DNA of 64,000 nt from VAXT01 sp963728535 (GTDB lineage: Bacteria; Actinomycetota; Thermoleophilia; Gaiellales; Gaiellaceae): positions 868,001-932,000 of the forward strand of contig CAVSKK010000001.1 of the NCBI GenBank assembly GCA_963728535.1, read 5' to 3'. The position numbers and the translations under genes were made by a program. Positions 16,139 through 23,891 of the stretch are shown here, in pieces. The notes beneath the pieces were generated by a model, which made no database searches, was not told the origin of the DNA, and saw only the letters and a list, made by a program, of their open reading frames with translations. Every line of letters starts with the position of its first letter. Positions within the stretch are counted from its first letter, which is position 1.

Positions 16139-17188
16139 TCACCCTCGGCCCCGACTGACGACCAGGTTGACCGGGCTCCCGCGCGCGAGGCGCCTGCCCG
16201 CTCTCGGCTTCTGGGTCAGGACCTTGCCCCGGGCGCGCGTCGAGCGCGCGCGGCGGATGCGGCCGACCCGGCAGTGCCTGGCCCGGATCATCCGGCGCGC
16301 CCGGATCAGCGTCTTGCCGACAACTCGCGGGACGCTGCAGCGAACCGGCGGGGGTGCGCCCACCGCGACGACGAACGTGCCCATCATCGCCGTCGCGTGC
16401 ACGTCGCACTTGAACCTGTACGTGCCTGCCCTGAAGGTCACGGTCCAGATGGGGTGCTCGATCTCGCCGACCGCGGTCTTCTTGTCCACCCCCGGCCCGC
16501 TCAGGTGGAAGTCGTGTGCGGTCGACAGATCGTGCACCTGAATCGTGTAGGTCCCCGGCGGAATTCGGGTCATGCGGCGACCGTCCGAATAGAAGGTCCC
16601 GATCCTCTGGTCCGGCCCGACCGTGAAGATGAAATCCGGCACTCCAGGCGGCGCCGGCGGCGGCGGAGGGTTGGGCGGAGGCGGCGGTGGCGGAGGCGGT
16701 GGCGGTCCAGTGAGGCACTCGGCCGGCGGCGGCCCGGGCGGCGGAGGCGGCGGCGGGTTCCCGGCGGGCGGATGCGCGGTGACGAGGCTGCGAAGGTCCC
16801 CAGGGTTCGCGTCCGACAGGTATTCGTAGTCGACGTTCTGCTCGAAGGTCGCCTCGAAGGTCACCGTCCAGTAGAAGGTCCCCTGGCAACCGGTCCCAGT
16901 CTTGTAGTCGAGATGCGTGCCGCCGAAGGTCAGGTCACGGAGGTGGAAGTTGTGCGTCGACGACCGGTCTTCGATCTCCACGAGATAGGTCCCCGATGTG
17001 ATGTGCTGAGCATCGCGGCCGGCCTGGTAGTTGAACCAGATATGACCGCCGAATGCGTCGTCTTCCACGCCTCCGACGAAGAACGGATCATCAGTGGGTT
17101 GCTTCGGCTGCGCGCCCGCCGGAATGGCGGCGAGCAGCACGGCCAGGAGCCCCGGAATCAGGTAAATAAGGCGCTTCCTCAGAAGCAC
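16139..17188 (-). CDS. Exported double cupredoxin-like protein with PASTA domain
   Basis: A 349-residue secreted protein. After a signal peptide (to about residue 26) comes a first cupredoxin-like domain (about 36-140) with THNFHL but with Tyr/Asp in place of the usual Cys and His ligands. A Pro-rich linker of about 45 residues (143-182) leads to a second domain (185-277) with a complete type 1 copper set: His225, Cys261, His264 and Met268/269 in FKCDVHATAMMG. The C-terminus (about 284-346) is an Arg-rich PASTA-like domain starting CSVPRVVGKTLIRARR. Likely an extracellular electron carrier or copper binder associated with the cell wall. Confidence 0.78.
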   Translation of the reverse strand: MLLRKRLIYLIPGLLAVLLAAIPAGAQPKQPTDDPFFVGGVEDDAFGGHIWFNYQAGRDAQHITSGTYLVEIEDRSSTHNFHLRDLTFGGTHLDYKTGTGCQGTFYWTVTFEATFEQNVDYEYLSDANPGDLRSLVTAHPPAGNPPPPPPPGPPPAECLTGPPPPPPPPPPPNPPPPPAPPGVPDFIFTVGPDQRIGTFYSDGRRMTRIPPGTYTIQVHDLSTAHDFHLSGPGVDKKTAVGEIEHPIWTVTFRAGTYRFKCDVHATAMMGTFVVAVGAPPPVRCSVPRVVGKTLIRARRMIRARHCRVGRIRRARSTRARGKVLTQKPRAGRRLARGSPVNLVVSRGRG

Positions 17189-17222
17189 CAGATTACTTCA
17201 GATCGGCGATCCCGAGAAGGCT

Positions 17223-17660
17223 CTAACCGGGCAAGCGCTGGACGCTCACCTGGATGACCCGCCCATGGCCGAGGAGAAAGTCGGTTGCCCGAGTTCCCGG
17301 CTTGCCGCTTCCGAGACGACAGCGGCGGAAACCGCCTGACGAGCCGCAGACGACGGACGGATATGCCGCGCGGACGGCGGCCTCGGACGAGTCGACACCG
17401 ACGCCCGAAGCGGTTCGCTCGGTCGAGCGGGTGGTTGTGATCTCGGTCACGCGGCCGAGACGAAAGCCGACCCACACGCGCGCGTAGTAGAAGCGTCGGG
17501 CCCCACTCCCGATCGGCGCTCCGAGACGCGCCCGGACCTGCGCCTTCGTCATCCCGAGGACGACGCGTGACATCCCGTGCTGCGGGCGGATCGTCGCGGC
17601 GGCGGGCTCGGCGGCGAGGAATGAGATCCCCACCACCGTGAGGGCGAGGAGGCGGCGCAT
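17223..17660 (-). CDS. Small exported BamE/SmpA-like protein
   Basis: A 145-residue protein with a signal peptide (MRRLLALTVVGISFLAAEPAAAT). The mature part has GMSRVVLGMTKAQVRARLGAP, the G-M-T-x-x-x-V-x-x-x-L-G-x-P pattern of BamE/SmpA-like or KOW-like small exported domains, followed by beta strands and two Cys residues (VVCGSS, RRCRLG) that could form a disulphide. Actinobacteria lack the outer-membrane BAM complex, so the function must differ. It starts before the cupredoxin gene by 34 bases on the same strand. Confidence 0.65.
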   Translation of the reverse strand: MRRLLALTVVGISFLAAEPAAATIRPQHGMSRVVLGMTKAQVRARLGAPIGSGARRFYYARVWVGFRLGRVTEITTTRSTERTASGVGVDSSEAAVRAAYPSVVCGSSGGFRRCRLGSGKPGTRATDFLLGHGRVIQVSVQRLPG

Positions 17661-17718
17661 GTGACTAGCTCAATCGGATGTTTCGGCCTCGCCCTCGACC
17701 CCCGACCGAGGGGACTAG

Positions 17719-17922
17719 CTAGAACAGGTGAGCCTCGACATCGGGGTGGCTGGCCTGCCAGGCCTTCAGGTACAGGTCGACCTCCAGGCGGGCCTGGTCC
17801 TCGCCGGCGTCCGGGACCTCGACGATGACGGCTTCGTCGCCGTCGGCGCGAGCCTCGCACTCGGCACGCCGTAGGAACGCGAGTAGCTCCTCACGGGCGT
17901 CTGGGTTGACCTTGATCCGCAT
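17719..17922 (-). CDS. Small acidic protein of unknown function
   Basis: A 67-residue acidic protein (MRIKVNPDAREELLAFLRRA, then AVIVEVPDAGEDQARLEVD) with alternating helix and strand. The start is set by a GGGAGGGGGA ribosome-binding site directly upstream; longer readings run into unrelated, Ser-rich sequence. No family recognised. It lies divergent from the acyl-CoA carboxylase gene with a 97-base gap. Confidence 0.6.
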   Translation of the reverse strand: MRIKVNPDAREELLAFLRRAECEARADGDEAVIVEVPDAGEDQARLEVDLYLKAWQASHPDVEAHLF

Positions 17923-18006
17923 ATCCCCCTCCCGCTCACTGTGGGTGATTTCCGACCGTTTGTCGAGTTCCTCCGAATTGCAGGGAAGACCGACCTCCTC
18001 ACCCGC

Positions 18007-18012
18007 TACGCT
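18007..18012 (+). promoter_or_regulatory. -10 box, leaderless promoter of the carboxylase beta gene
   Basis: TACGCT seven bases before the ATG at 18020. Confidence 0.55.
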
Positions 18013-18019
18013 CACCTCG

Positions 18020-19579
18020 ATGGGCGTGCTGAGCTCACATGTCGAGCGCGAATCGGACGTCTTCGCCGGCCGCAACGAGCAGATGTCCGCGCTCGTCGCC
18101 GAGCTTCGGGAGCGCACGGCGCAGGTCGCCGGCGGCGGCGGGGACAAGGCCGTCGAGCGTCACCGCTCACGCGGGAAGCTGACCGCTCGGGAGCGAGTCG
18201 ACCGCCTGCTCGATCCGGGCACGGCCTTCCTCGAGCTCGGGGCGCTCGCCGCCTGGGAGATGTACGACGGACAGGCTCCCTCCGCCGGGATCGTGACCGG
18301 GATCGGCGTCGTCGAGGGCCAGGAGTGCGTGATCGTCGCCAACGACGCGACGGTCAAGGGCGGCACGTACTTCCCGCTGACGGTCAAGAAGCACCTGCGT
18401 GCGCAGGAGGTCGCCGAGCAGAACAGCCTGCCTTGCATCTACCTCGTCGACTCGGGCGGCGCCTTTCTCCCACTCCAGGACGAGGTCTTTCCGGACCGCG
18501 ACCACTTCGGGCGCATCTTCTTCAACCAGGCGCGCATGTCGGCCAAGGGGATCCCGCAGATCGCCGCCGTGATGGGCTCGTGCACCGCCGGCGGCGCCTA
18601 CGTCCCTGCGATGAGCGACGAGACGATCATCGTCAAGGGAACGGGCACGATCTTCATCGGCGGCCCGCCGCTCGTGAAGGCGGCGACTGGCCAGGACGTG
18701 ACCGCGGAGGAGCTGGGCGGAGCCGACGTCCACGCGCGGCGCTCGGGCGTCGCCGACCACTACGCAACGAGCGACGAGCACGCCCTCGCCCTCGTCCGCT
18801 CGGTCGTTCGCAACCTGCACCGTCGCAAGGAGGCGCCCTGGGACATCGCGGAGCCGGAGGAGCCGACGGTCGATCCCGCCGACCTCTACGGCCTCATTCC
18901 CGAGGACTACCGGCAGACGTTCGACGCGCGCGAGGTGATCGCCCGCATCGTCGACGGAAGCCGCTTCCACGAGTTCAAGGAGCTCTACGGGGAAACGCTC
19001 GTCTGCGGCTTTGCGCGAATCGAGGGCTTTCCGGTCGGGATCCTCGCATCGAACGGCGTGCTCTTCGCGGAGTCGGCCCAGAAGGGCGCGCACTTCATCG
19101 AGCTCGCCTGCGAGCGGAAGGTGCCACTCGTCTTCCTCCAGAACATCACTGGGTTCATGGTCGGCACCGAGTACGAAGCGGGCGGGATCGCGCGCGACGG
19201 CGCGAAGCTCGTGATGGCCGTCGCCTGCGCGGAGGTCCCGAAGTTCACGGTCGTGATCGGCGGCTCGTTCGGCGCGGGCAACTACGGCATGGCGGGGCGG
19301 GCGTACTCGCCGCGGCAGCTCTGGATGTGGCCGAACGCGCGGATCTCCGTGATGGGCGGCGAGCAGGCGGCGATCGTTCTCACGATGGTCGGCGACGCGG
19401 ACCCGGACGAGATTCGCGCCAAGTACGAGCGGGAGGGCAACCCGTACTACTCGACTGCACGGCTCTGGGACGACGGGATCATCGACCCGCTGGACACCCG
19501 CCGGGTGCTCGCGCTCGGAATCTCGGCGGCTCTGAACGCGCCGATTCCCGAGACGAAGTTCGGCATCTTCCGGATGTAG
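18020..19579 (+). CDS. mccB: Methylcrotonyl-CoA carboxylase beta subunit (carboxyltransferase)
   Basis: A 519-residue carboxyltransferase of the acyl-CoA carboxylase beta family. Features include YLVDSGGAFLPLQDEVFPDR and SCTAGGAYVPAMSDE in the N-lobe, FIGGPPLVKAATGQDVTAEE with GGADVH, and the C-lobe NITGFMVGTEYEAGGIARDG and GGSFGAGNYGMAGRAY. The exact wording around GGPPLVKAATG and SGVADHYA is that of 3-methylcrotonyl-CoA carboxylase rather than propionyl-CoA carboxylase. It transfers CO2 from biotin to methylcrotonyl-CoA in leucine degradation; the biotin subunit is likely the gene at 23870. The ATG at 18020 lies seven bases after a TACGCT box. Confidence 0.88.
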   Translation: MGVLSSHVERESDVFAGRNEQMSALVAELRERTAQVAGGGGDKAVERHRSRGKLTARERVDRLLDPGTAFLELGALAAWEMYDGQAPSAGIVTGIGVVEGQECVIVANDATVKGGTYFPLTVKKHLRAQEVAEQNSLPCIYLVDSGGAFLPLQDEVFPDRDHFGRIFFNQARMSAKGIPQIAAVMGSCTAGGAYVPAMSDETIIVKGTGTIFIGGPPLVKAATGQDVTAEELGGADVHARRSGVADHYATSDEHALALVRSVVRNLHRRKEAPWDIAEPEEPTVDPADLYGLIPEDYRQTFDAREVIARIVDGSRFHEFKELYGETLVCGFARIEGFPVGILASNGVLFAESAQKGAHFIELACERKVPLVFLQNITGFMVGTEYEAGGIARDGAKLVMAVACAEVPKFTVVIGGSFGAGNYGMAGRAYSPRQLWMWPNARISVMGGEQAAIVLTMVGDADPDEIRAKYEREGNPYYSTARLWDDGIIDPLDTRRVLALGISAALNAPIPETKFGIFRM

Positions 19580-19927
19580 ATGGCGCGCTACGACGTCGCC
19601 AACTTCTCCGAGCTCGACGGAGTCGTCAAGAAGGTGCGCAAGGCGCTCGGCGTGACCGCGTTCGGCGTCAACTACTTCGATCTTCCGCCTGGGGCCGAGG
19701 GCCTCGAGCACAACGAGACGCAGACGAACCAGGAAGAGGTCTACGTCTACGTCAAGGGCTCGGGAGTGCTGCGCCTCGCCGGCCACGTGATCGAGGTGCG
19801 GGCAGGCATCGCCGTACGGGTCGATCCGGAGGTCACACGCCAGCCGGTGGCGGGCGACGAGGGCCTCGCCTGGGTCGCGGTCGGAGCGCCGAAGGACGGT
19901 TCCTACGAGCCGCCCTCCTGGGGCTAG
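19580..19927 (+). CDS. Cupin domain protein
   Basis: A 115-residue single-domain cupin (NYFDLPPGAEGLEHNETQTN, then EEVYVYVKGSGVLRLAGHVI and VRVDPEVTRQP). The first motif has a His and Glu pair, but the second lacks a clear His, so the metal site is partial. Its ATG follows the TAG stop of the carboxylase beta gene without a gap, so the two are co-translated. Its stop codon overlaps the convergent lipoprotein gene by the four bases CTAG. The role beside the carboxylase is unknown. Confidence 0.75.
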   Translation: MARYDVANFSELDGVVKKVRKALGVTAFGVNYFDLPPGAEGLEHNETQTNQEEVYVYVKGSGVLRLAGHVIEVRAGIAVRVDPEVTRQPVAGDEGLAWVAVGAPKDGSYEPPSWG

Positions 19928-20577
19928 GGGAAGTACTGCTCGTCGATCCTGACGACGAGGCCGTCGTTGATCGTCACCCAGACCGGAATGCCTGGATAAC
20001 CGGCCGCGTACTCCTTCATTTGCTTGGCCGCGGCGAAGAACTCGGAAGGGCTGATAGCGCAGTCAGCCCTCAGAGGCCGCACGCTGCACTGTTTGAGCGT
20101 CTCATGCGAGACGTGCGTCAATAGGAAGCTCGCCGGTGTTCCTGGCGTGACCTGAGCACCCGACGCGAGCGGGAGTAGCCGGACCTCCCGTTTACGGTCG
20201 CGCTCGTAGTGGTCGTTCGAAACTGGCTCGCCGGGAGCAACCGCTCCGTCCCTTTCCGCCGCCTTCTGCACGTCCTGCCCGAAGAAGAACTGAGCGATGT
20301 CGAAGCCGATGGTGCGCGGCTGAGACTCGCCGTCGGCCGCTCGGATGTATCCGAAATAGCGACCGGCGCCGGCAATTTCGGCAGGGGAGCTCCCTTCCCT
20401 CTTGATCGGGTTCGTGTACGGGTACGGATTCGAGCGAGTTGGTGTGGGCTGCGTCGAGTGGGCTCGTGTGGGTTGCGCCGCCGGCGACGAACCGCCGTCG
20501 GAGCCGCAGCCGGCGAGGACGGGGCCGAGCGAGCCGCCGACAACCATTGCGCCCACGAGTGCAACGAACTTCTTCAT
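19924..20577 (-). CDS. Putative lipoprotein of unknown function
   Basis: A 217-residue protein with a lipoprotein signal (MKKFVALVGAMVVGGSLGPV and lipobox LAGC). A Ser/Thr/Pro-rich linker (HSTQPTPTRSNPYPYTNP) leads to a globular domain containing FDIAQFFFGQDVQKAAERDG and a C-terminal strand VWVTINDGLVVRIDEQYFP. This last part recalls small exported proteins that bind carbohydrate or calcium, but no family is certain. A good AGGAGGCGG site precedes the ATG. Copy 2 of the 55-bp element lies 28 bases upstream. Confidence 0.68.
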   Translation of the reverse strand: MKKFVALVGAMVVGGSLGPVLAGCGSDGGSSPAAQPTRAHSTQPTPTRSNPYPYTNPIKREGSSPAEIAGAGRYFGYIRAADGESQPRTIGFDIAQFFFGQDVQKAAERDGAVAPGEPVSNDHYERDRKREVRLLPLASGAQVTPGTPASFLLTHVSHETLKQCSVRPLRADCAISPSEFFAAAKQMKEYAAGYPGIPVWVTINDGLVVRIDEQYFP

Positions 20578-20604
20578 GACCGCCTCCTGTTAGTAGCTCC
20601 GTCG

Positions 20605-20659
20605 CATCGTGCTCGGGCTCCGAAACACCGACGTCACGGGCACGTAACGATTCCGATAC
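20605..20659 (-). repeat. 55-bp element, copy 2
   Basis: Matches 13363-13417 at 47 of 55 positions. Palindromic core GTCACGGGCACGTAAC (20633-20648). Located between the lipoprotein gene and the divergent small gene. Confidence 0.7.
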
Positions 20660-20665
20660 AAGCGT

Positions 20666-20671
20666 TAGGCT
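20666..20671 (+). promoter_or_regulatory. -10 box, leaderless promoter of the 47-residue gene
   Basis: TAGGCT six bases before the ATG at 20678, at the right-hand edge of copy 2 of the 55-bp element. Confidence 0.55.
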
Positions 20672-20677
20672 CGCGTC

Positions 20678-20821
20678 ATGCACACGATCGAGCTCACCGA
20701 AGAGGAGCTGCGACTCCTCCAAGCCGCGCTGCACTCCTATCTCGACGACTTCGGCCATGACGAAGCCGACGTCCTGCGCCAGATCAAGGCGTTGATCGCC
20801 AAGCTCCCGCCCGCGGGCTAG
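20678..20821 (+). CDS. Small conserved acidic protein (47 residues)
   Basis: A short reading frame coding MHTIELTEEELRLLQAALHS, continuing YLDDFGHDEADVLRQIKA and ending KLPPAG. It is strongly helical with a leucine pattern, like small conserved actinobacterial proteins with an ELT-EEL-LL-AL start. The ATG has a TAGGCT box six bases upstream, which supports expression from a leaderless mRNA. The next gene starts four bases after its stop, so the two probably form an operon. Function unknown. Confidence 0.7.
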   Translation: MHTIELTEEELRLLQAALHSYLDDFGHDEADVLRQIKALIAKLPPAG

Positions 20822-20825
20822 CTGG

Positions 20826-21155
20826 GTGCTCGTTCGCCTCGTCCTCTGGAACCTCGCCGACTCGAAAACGACGATCGGCGAGCTGCGGCGCTACCTCCGC
20901 GACGAATCCGTCGATGCGTTCGAGGAAGTTCCGGGACTTCGCTTCAAGGCGTGGATCTCGGACGAGGCGACCGAGCGCTGGGGAGCGGTGTACTTGTGGG
21001 AGTCGCGCGAAGCGGCCGACCAGGAGCTGCCGAGCCGGGTGCGCGAGCTGATCGGGAAGGAGCCGGACGTCGGCGAGGAGTTCGACGTCGAGGCGACGAT
21101 CGAGGGCGGCTTCGCAATCGAAGAGCTCTCGCGCCGCGGGCTCGCCTTCGAGTAG
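20826..21155 (+). CDS. Antibiotic-biosynthesis-monooxygenase/YdhR-like protein
   Basis: A 109-residue dimeric alpha/beta-barrel type protein (LVRLVLWNLADSKTTIGEL, AFEEVPGLRFKAWISDEA, GAVYLWESREAADQ), the strand-helix-strand order of ABM/YdhR-like small proteins. Family members are heme-degrading or quinone monooxygenases or simply bind ligands; no catalytic residue can be named. GTG start, four bases after the stop of the 47-residue gene. Confidence 0.65.
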   Translation: MLVRLVLWNLADSKTTIGELRRYLRDESVDAFEEVPGLRFKAWISDEATERWGAVYLWESREAADQELPSRVRELIGKEPDVGEEFDVEATIEGGFAIEELSRRGLAFE

Positions 21156-21255
21156 CACTTTCGACACAGAGTCGTGACCCATGGCGCGAAGTTCCCGGAT
21201 ACGATCGAATCGGGGAGGAGGCCACGGGAACCTGCGCCGAGGTGCGGGTCGTCGT

Positions 21256-22297
21256 CTAGAGGACGAGGTCTTCGGGGAACACGGCGCCGTCGGCGAAACG
21301 CTCGATCCGGTACGGGCGAGAGGTCGATGGACGCGGAACCATCGAGCAGCTCCTCCGCGACCGACTTGCCGACGGCCGGCGACTGCATGAACCCGTGGCC
21401 CGAGAAGCCACACGCGGCGTATACGCCCTCGCCTACCCAGCCGATGATCGGGTGCGCGTCGGGCGTCATGTCGTACAACCCGGCCCACGCACGAGCCACC
21501 GGCGCACCCGCGGCCGGCGGATAGCGATGCGCGAGCCGGCCTCGCCAGTCCTCGACGAGCCCCTCGTCGACCTCTTCGCGGTCGGTCCACCGGGGCGACG
21601 GCTCGCTCATCGCGAGACGAAGCGTCTCGCCGCGGCGCCGGAAGTGGAAGCCGGTCTCGGACTCGAGCACCATCGGCAGATCGGGCGGCAGCGATGCGAC
21701 CGGCCCGACATCGACGAGCTGGCGGCAGAGCGGCCGGATCGGAAGGTCGGGCCAGAGGTCGGGCGAACGCGCGCCGGCGGCGATCACGAGGATGTCCCGC
21801 TCGAGCTCACGGGCATCGACGTGCTCGCGGACCTCGACGCCCAACGCAGCCGCGCGCCTGACGAGCTCGCGGGTGACCTCGGCAGGCTCTGCGACACCGT
21901 CCTCCCAGCACGCGACCGCGCCCAGCATGTCCTCGGTGTTCAGCCCGCTGATCAGCGAGGCATCGACGGTCTCGACGGGCACCCCGAGCCCACGTTGCAG
22001 CTCGGCTCGGGCCTCGAGCTCCGCGAGCCCCTCGCCGGTCGTAGCGAAAAAGAGGTAGCCCACCTGCTCGAAGAAGGGCGGCCCGAGCGCCTCGAAGAAG
22101 CCGATCGACTCCCGCGCAAGTCGCACCTCCGCCTCCGTCGAAAACTGCTGGCGCACCCCGCCCATCGCCTTCCCGGTCGCCCCTGACGCAACCTCCGCCC
22201 GGTCGGCGAGCACGATGTCGGACGCGCCGCGCAGAGCGAGGTGGTACGAGATGCTCGCCCCGATTGCGCCGGCGCCGGCTACGACGATGCGAGCCAC
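21256..22297 (-). pseudogene. FAD-dependent amine/amino acid oxidoreductase with C-terminal frameshift
   Basis: A DAO-family flavoprotein of about 346 residues. The dinucleotide-binding site is VVAGAGAIGASISYHLA and the C-terminal FAD contact DAHPIIGWVGEGVYAACGFS with GHGFMQSPAVGK. Near 21314-21316 (a GGG run, CCC in the coding strand) one extra base breaks the frame: removing it changes LSPVPDRAF to LSPYRIERFADGAVFPEDLV and reaches a TAG at 21256. Without the correction the frame runs on about 120 residues antisense to the neighbouring ABM gene. Either a recent mutation or a sequencing error. The start overlaps the DapA-family gene by 19 bases; the pair suggests amino acid or amine catabolism. 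Confidence 0.75.
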
Positions 22298-23115
22298 GTC
22301 TCGAGCTCCGCGCGCTCATCCGGCGTCAGCGTCCGCAGCGGAGCGCGCACGTCCTCGCGGATCGCAACGCCACGGTGGCCGAGGCAGATCTTCAGAGCCG
22401 ACTGGAACGGGAATCGCTCCAGCACCGTGCGCACCTCTGCGACGTCGCCCGAGCGATCCCGAACCAGCCCGGCCACGAGCTCGGGGAAGGCCGCTGCCAG
22501 TCCGGAAACGGCCCCGGCCGCTCCGCGTTCGAGGCCCTGGAGAACGAGCGACTCGGCACCGACGAAGACGTCGAGCCCTTCGATCAGGAACGGCTCGACG
22601 TCCTCGAACGGCTGGTTCGAGACCTTGAGGCCGACCAGGTTGGGCGCGAGCTCGCGCAACCGCTCGATCGCGCCGGGCGGGATCGAATAGCCGCAGCGAG
22701 CACGAAACTCGTAGAGGTAGAAGGGGAGCGGTTTGCAGGCCTCGGCTGCCGCGGCGAAATGCCGAACGAGCGCTTCCTCGTCGAGCGCGTAGTACGGCGG
22801 TCCAATGACCGCGACGGCGTCCGCGCCCTGCCCGGCGGCATCCGCCGCGAGCTCCACGGTGTCGGCCGTCGTCTGAGCGCCGCAGTGCACGGCCACGTCG
22901 AAGCCGTCGCCGGCCGCCTCGATGAACAGGCCCGCCGCTCGTTTCCGCTCCTCCGGCGAGAGGAGGATTCCCTCGCCGGTCGTGCCGAGAGCCAGGATGC
23001 CGTCGAGCCCGCCCGCACACAGAAACTCGACGTAAGGCCCGAACGCCTCTTCGTCGAGCGCCGCCCCTCCCTCGCGAAGCGGCGTCACGGCGGCGGCGAG
23101 CGTTCCCTTGAGCAC
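22279..23115 (-). CDS. DapA/NanA-family aldolase or synthase
   Basis: A 278-residue class I aldolase-fold protein of the dihydrodipicolinate synthase/N-acetylneuraminate lyase family. It has LALGTTGEGILLSPEER (the G-T-T-G-E-G pyruvate carboxylate loop), a Tyr in FYLYEF (133-135) and the Schiff-base Lys164 in VGLKVSN. It does not sit with lysine genes, and beside a DAO-type oxidase it may degrade a hydroxylated keto acid, so dapA is not assigned. The GTG start at 23115 has a TAGAGT box six bases upstream. Confidence 0.82.
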   Translation of the reverse strand: MLKGTLAAAVTPLREGGAALDEEAFGPYVEFLCAGGLDGILALGTTGEGILLSPEERKRAAGLFIEAAGDGFDVAVHCGAQTTADTVELAADAAGQGADAVAVIGPPYYALDEEALVRHFAAAAEACKPLPFYLYEFRARCGYSIPPGAIERLRELAPNLVGLKVSNQPFEDVEPFLIEGLDVFVGAESLVLQGLERGAAGAVSGLAAAFPELVAGLVRDRSGDVAEVRTVLERFPFQSALKICLGHRGVAIREDVRAPLRTLTPDERAELETWLASS

Positions 23116-23121
23116 GCTGCG

Positions 23122-23127
23122 ACTCTA
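23122..23127 (-). promoter_or_regulatory. -10 box, leaderless promoter of the DapA-family gene
   Basis: TAGAGT on the minus strand, six bases before the GTG at 23115; overlaps the plus-strand box TAAGCT by two bases. Confidence 0.55.
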
Positions 23128-23131
23128 AGCT
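23126..23131 (+). promoter_or_regulatory. -10 box, leaderless promoter of the enoyl-CoA hydratase gene
   Basis: TAAGCT seven bases before the GTG at 23139, within the same 23-base divergent gap. Confidence 0.55.
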
Positions 23132-23138
23132 CACGAGC

Positions 23139-23891
23139 GTGAGCGCGCTCCGAATAGAACGTGACGGACCGATCCTGCGAGTCACACTCGCCCGGCCGGA
23201 GCGGCGGAACGCCTTCGACGCGGAGCTGATCCAGGCTCTGACGGGAGCATTCGCCGACGTGGGCGACGCGCGCGCCGTCGTGCTCGCCGGCGAGGGCGAG
23301 AGCTTCTGCGCCGGGGCCGACATCGACTGGCAGCGCGCGGCGATCGACCTCTCCTACGAGGAGAACGTGGATGACGCGCTCGGCCTGTATCGAATGCTGG
23401 AAGCGATCGACTCCTGCCCCGCCCCGGTCGTTGCGAGCATCCAGGGCTACTGCCTGGGCGGAGGCTGTGGCCTTGCGACCTGCGCCGACATCGCGCTCGC
23501 CGCCGAGGATGCGACGTTCGGCTTCTCCGAGGCCAAGCTCGGGATCGTGCCCGCGGTCATCTCGCCGTTCGTACTGCCGCGGATCGGAGAGGGCGCCGCC
23601 CGGCGGTATTTCCTCACCGGTGAGCGGTTCGACGCGGCGGCTGCCCTGCAGATCGGCCTGGTCCACGAGGTCGCCGAAGACCTCGACGGAGCCTGCGCTC
23701 GGGTAGTCGCCGAGTTGCTCTCCTCCGGGCCCGAGGCCGTACGCGCGGCGAAGCAGCTCATCCGGACGCGCCCGGACGGTGACGAGGCCGCCCAGATCGC
23801 AGCACGGCTGCGAACGAGCGAGGAGGGCCAGGGAGGCCTGCGCGCCTTCCTCGACAAGCAACCAGCCCCGTGGAGCTCCGGAAGCTCCTAG
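23139..23891 (+). CDS. Enoyl-CoA hydratase family, methylglutaconyl-CoA hydratase-like
   Basis: A 250-residue crotonase-fold protein. The oxyanion-hole strand reads FCAGADIDWQR and the second G-G-G loop QGYCLGGGCGLATCADIALA. The segment FGFSEAKLGIVPAVISPFVL and ARRYFLTGERFDA are characteristic of methylglutaconyl-CoA hydratase (LiuC) of leucine breakdown. It hydrates methylglutaconyl-CoA to HMG-CoA if the assignment holds. It overlaps the carboxylase alpha gene by 22 bases, which agrees with the pathway order carboxylase then hydratase. Confidence 0.83.
   Translation: MSALRIERDGPILRVTLARPERRNAFDAELIQALTGAFADVGDARAVVLAGEGESFCAGADIDWQRAAIDLSYEENVDDALGLYRMLEAIDSCPAPVVASIQGYCLGGGCGLATCADIALAAEDATFGFSEAKLGIVPAVISPFVLPRIGEGAARRYFLTGERFDAAAALQIGLVHEVAEDLDGACARVVAELLSSGPEAVRAAKQLIRTRPDGDEAAQIAARLRTSEEGQGGLRAFLDKQPAPWSSGSS

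Noticed and set aside
16620..16760. GGC/CCG-rich repeats as a possible satellite or regulatory repeat
   Set aside because: They encode the Pro-rich linker of the cupredoxin protein in frame and are explained by it.
14897..17257. A 786-codon plus-strand frame over the GGDEF and cupredoxin genes
   Set aside because: Shadow frame without start signals or domains; the minus-strand genes have clear motifs.
17941..20124. A 727-codon plus-strand frame over the carboxylase beta gene
   Set aside because: Alternate frame of the carboxylase; Arg-rich with no family motifs.
22279..23115. Naming the DapA-family gene as dapA of lysine biosynthesis
   Set aside because: No lysine pathway genes are nearby, and the pairing with a DAO-type oxidase favours a catabolic aldolase.
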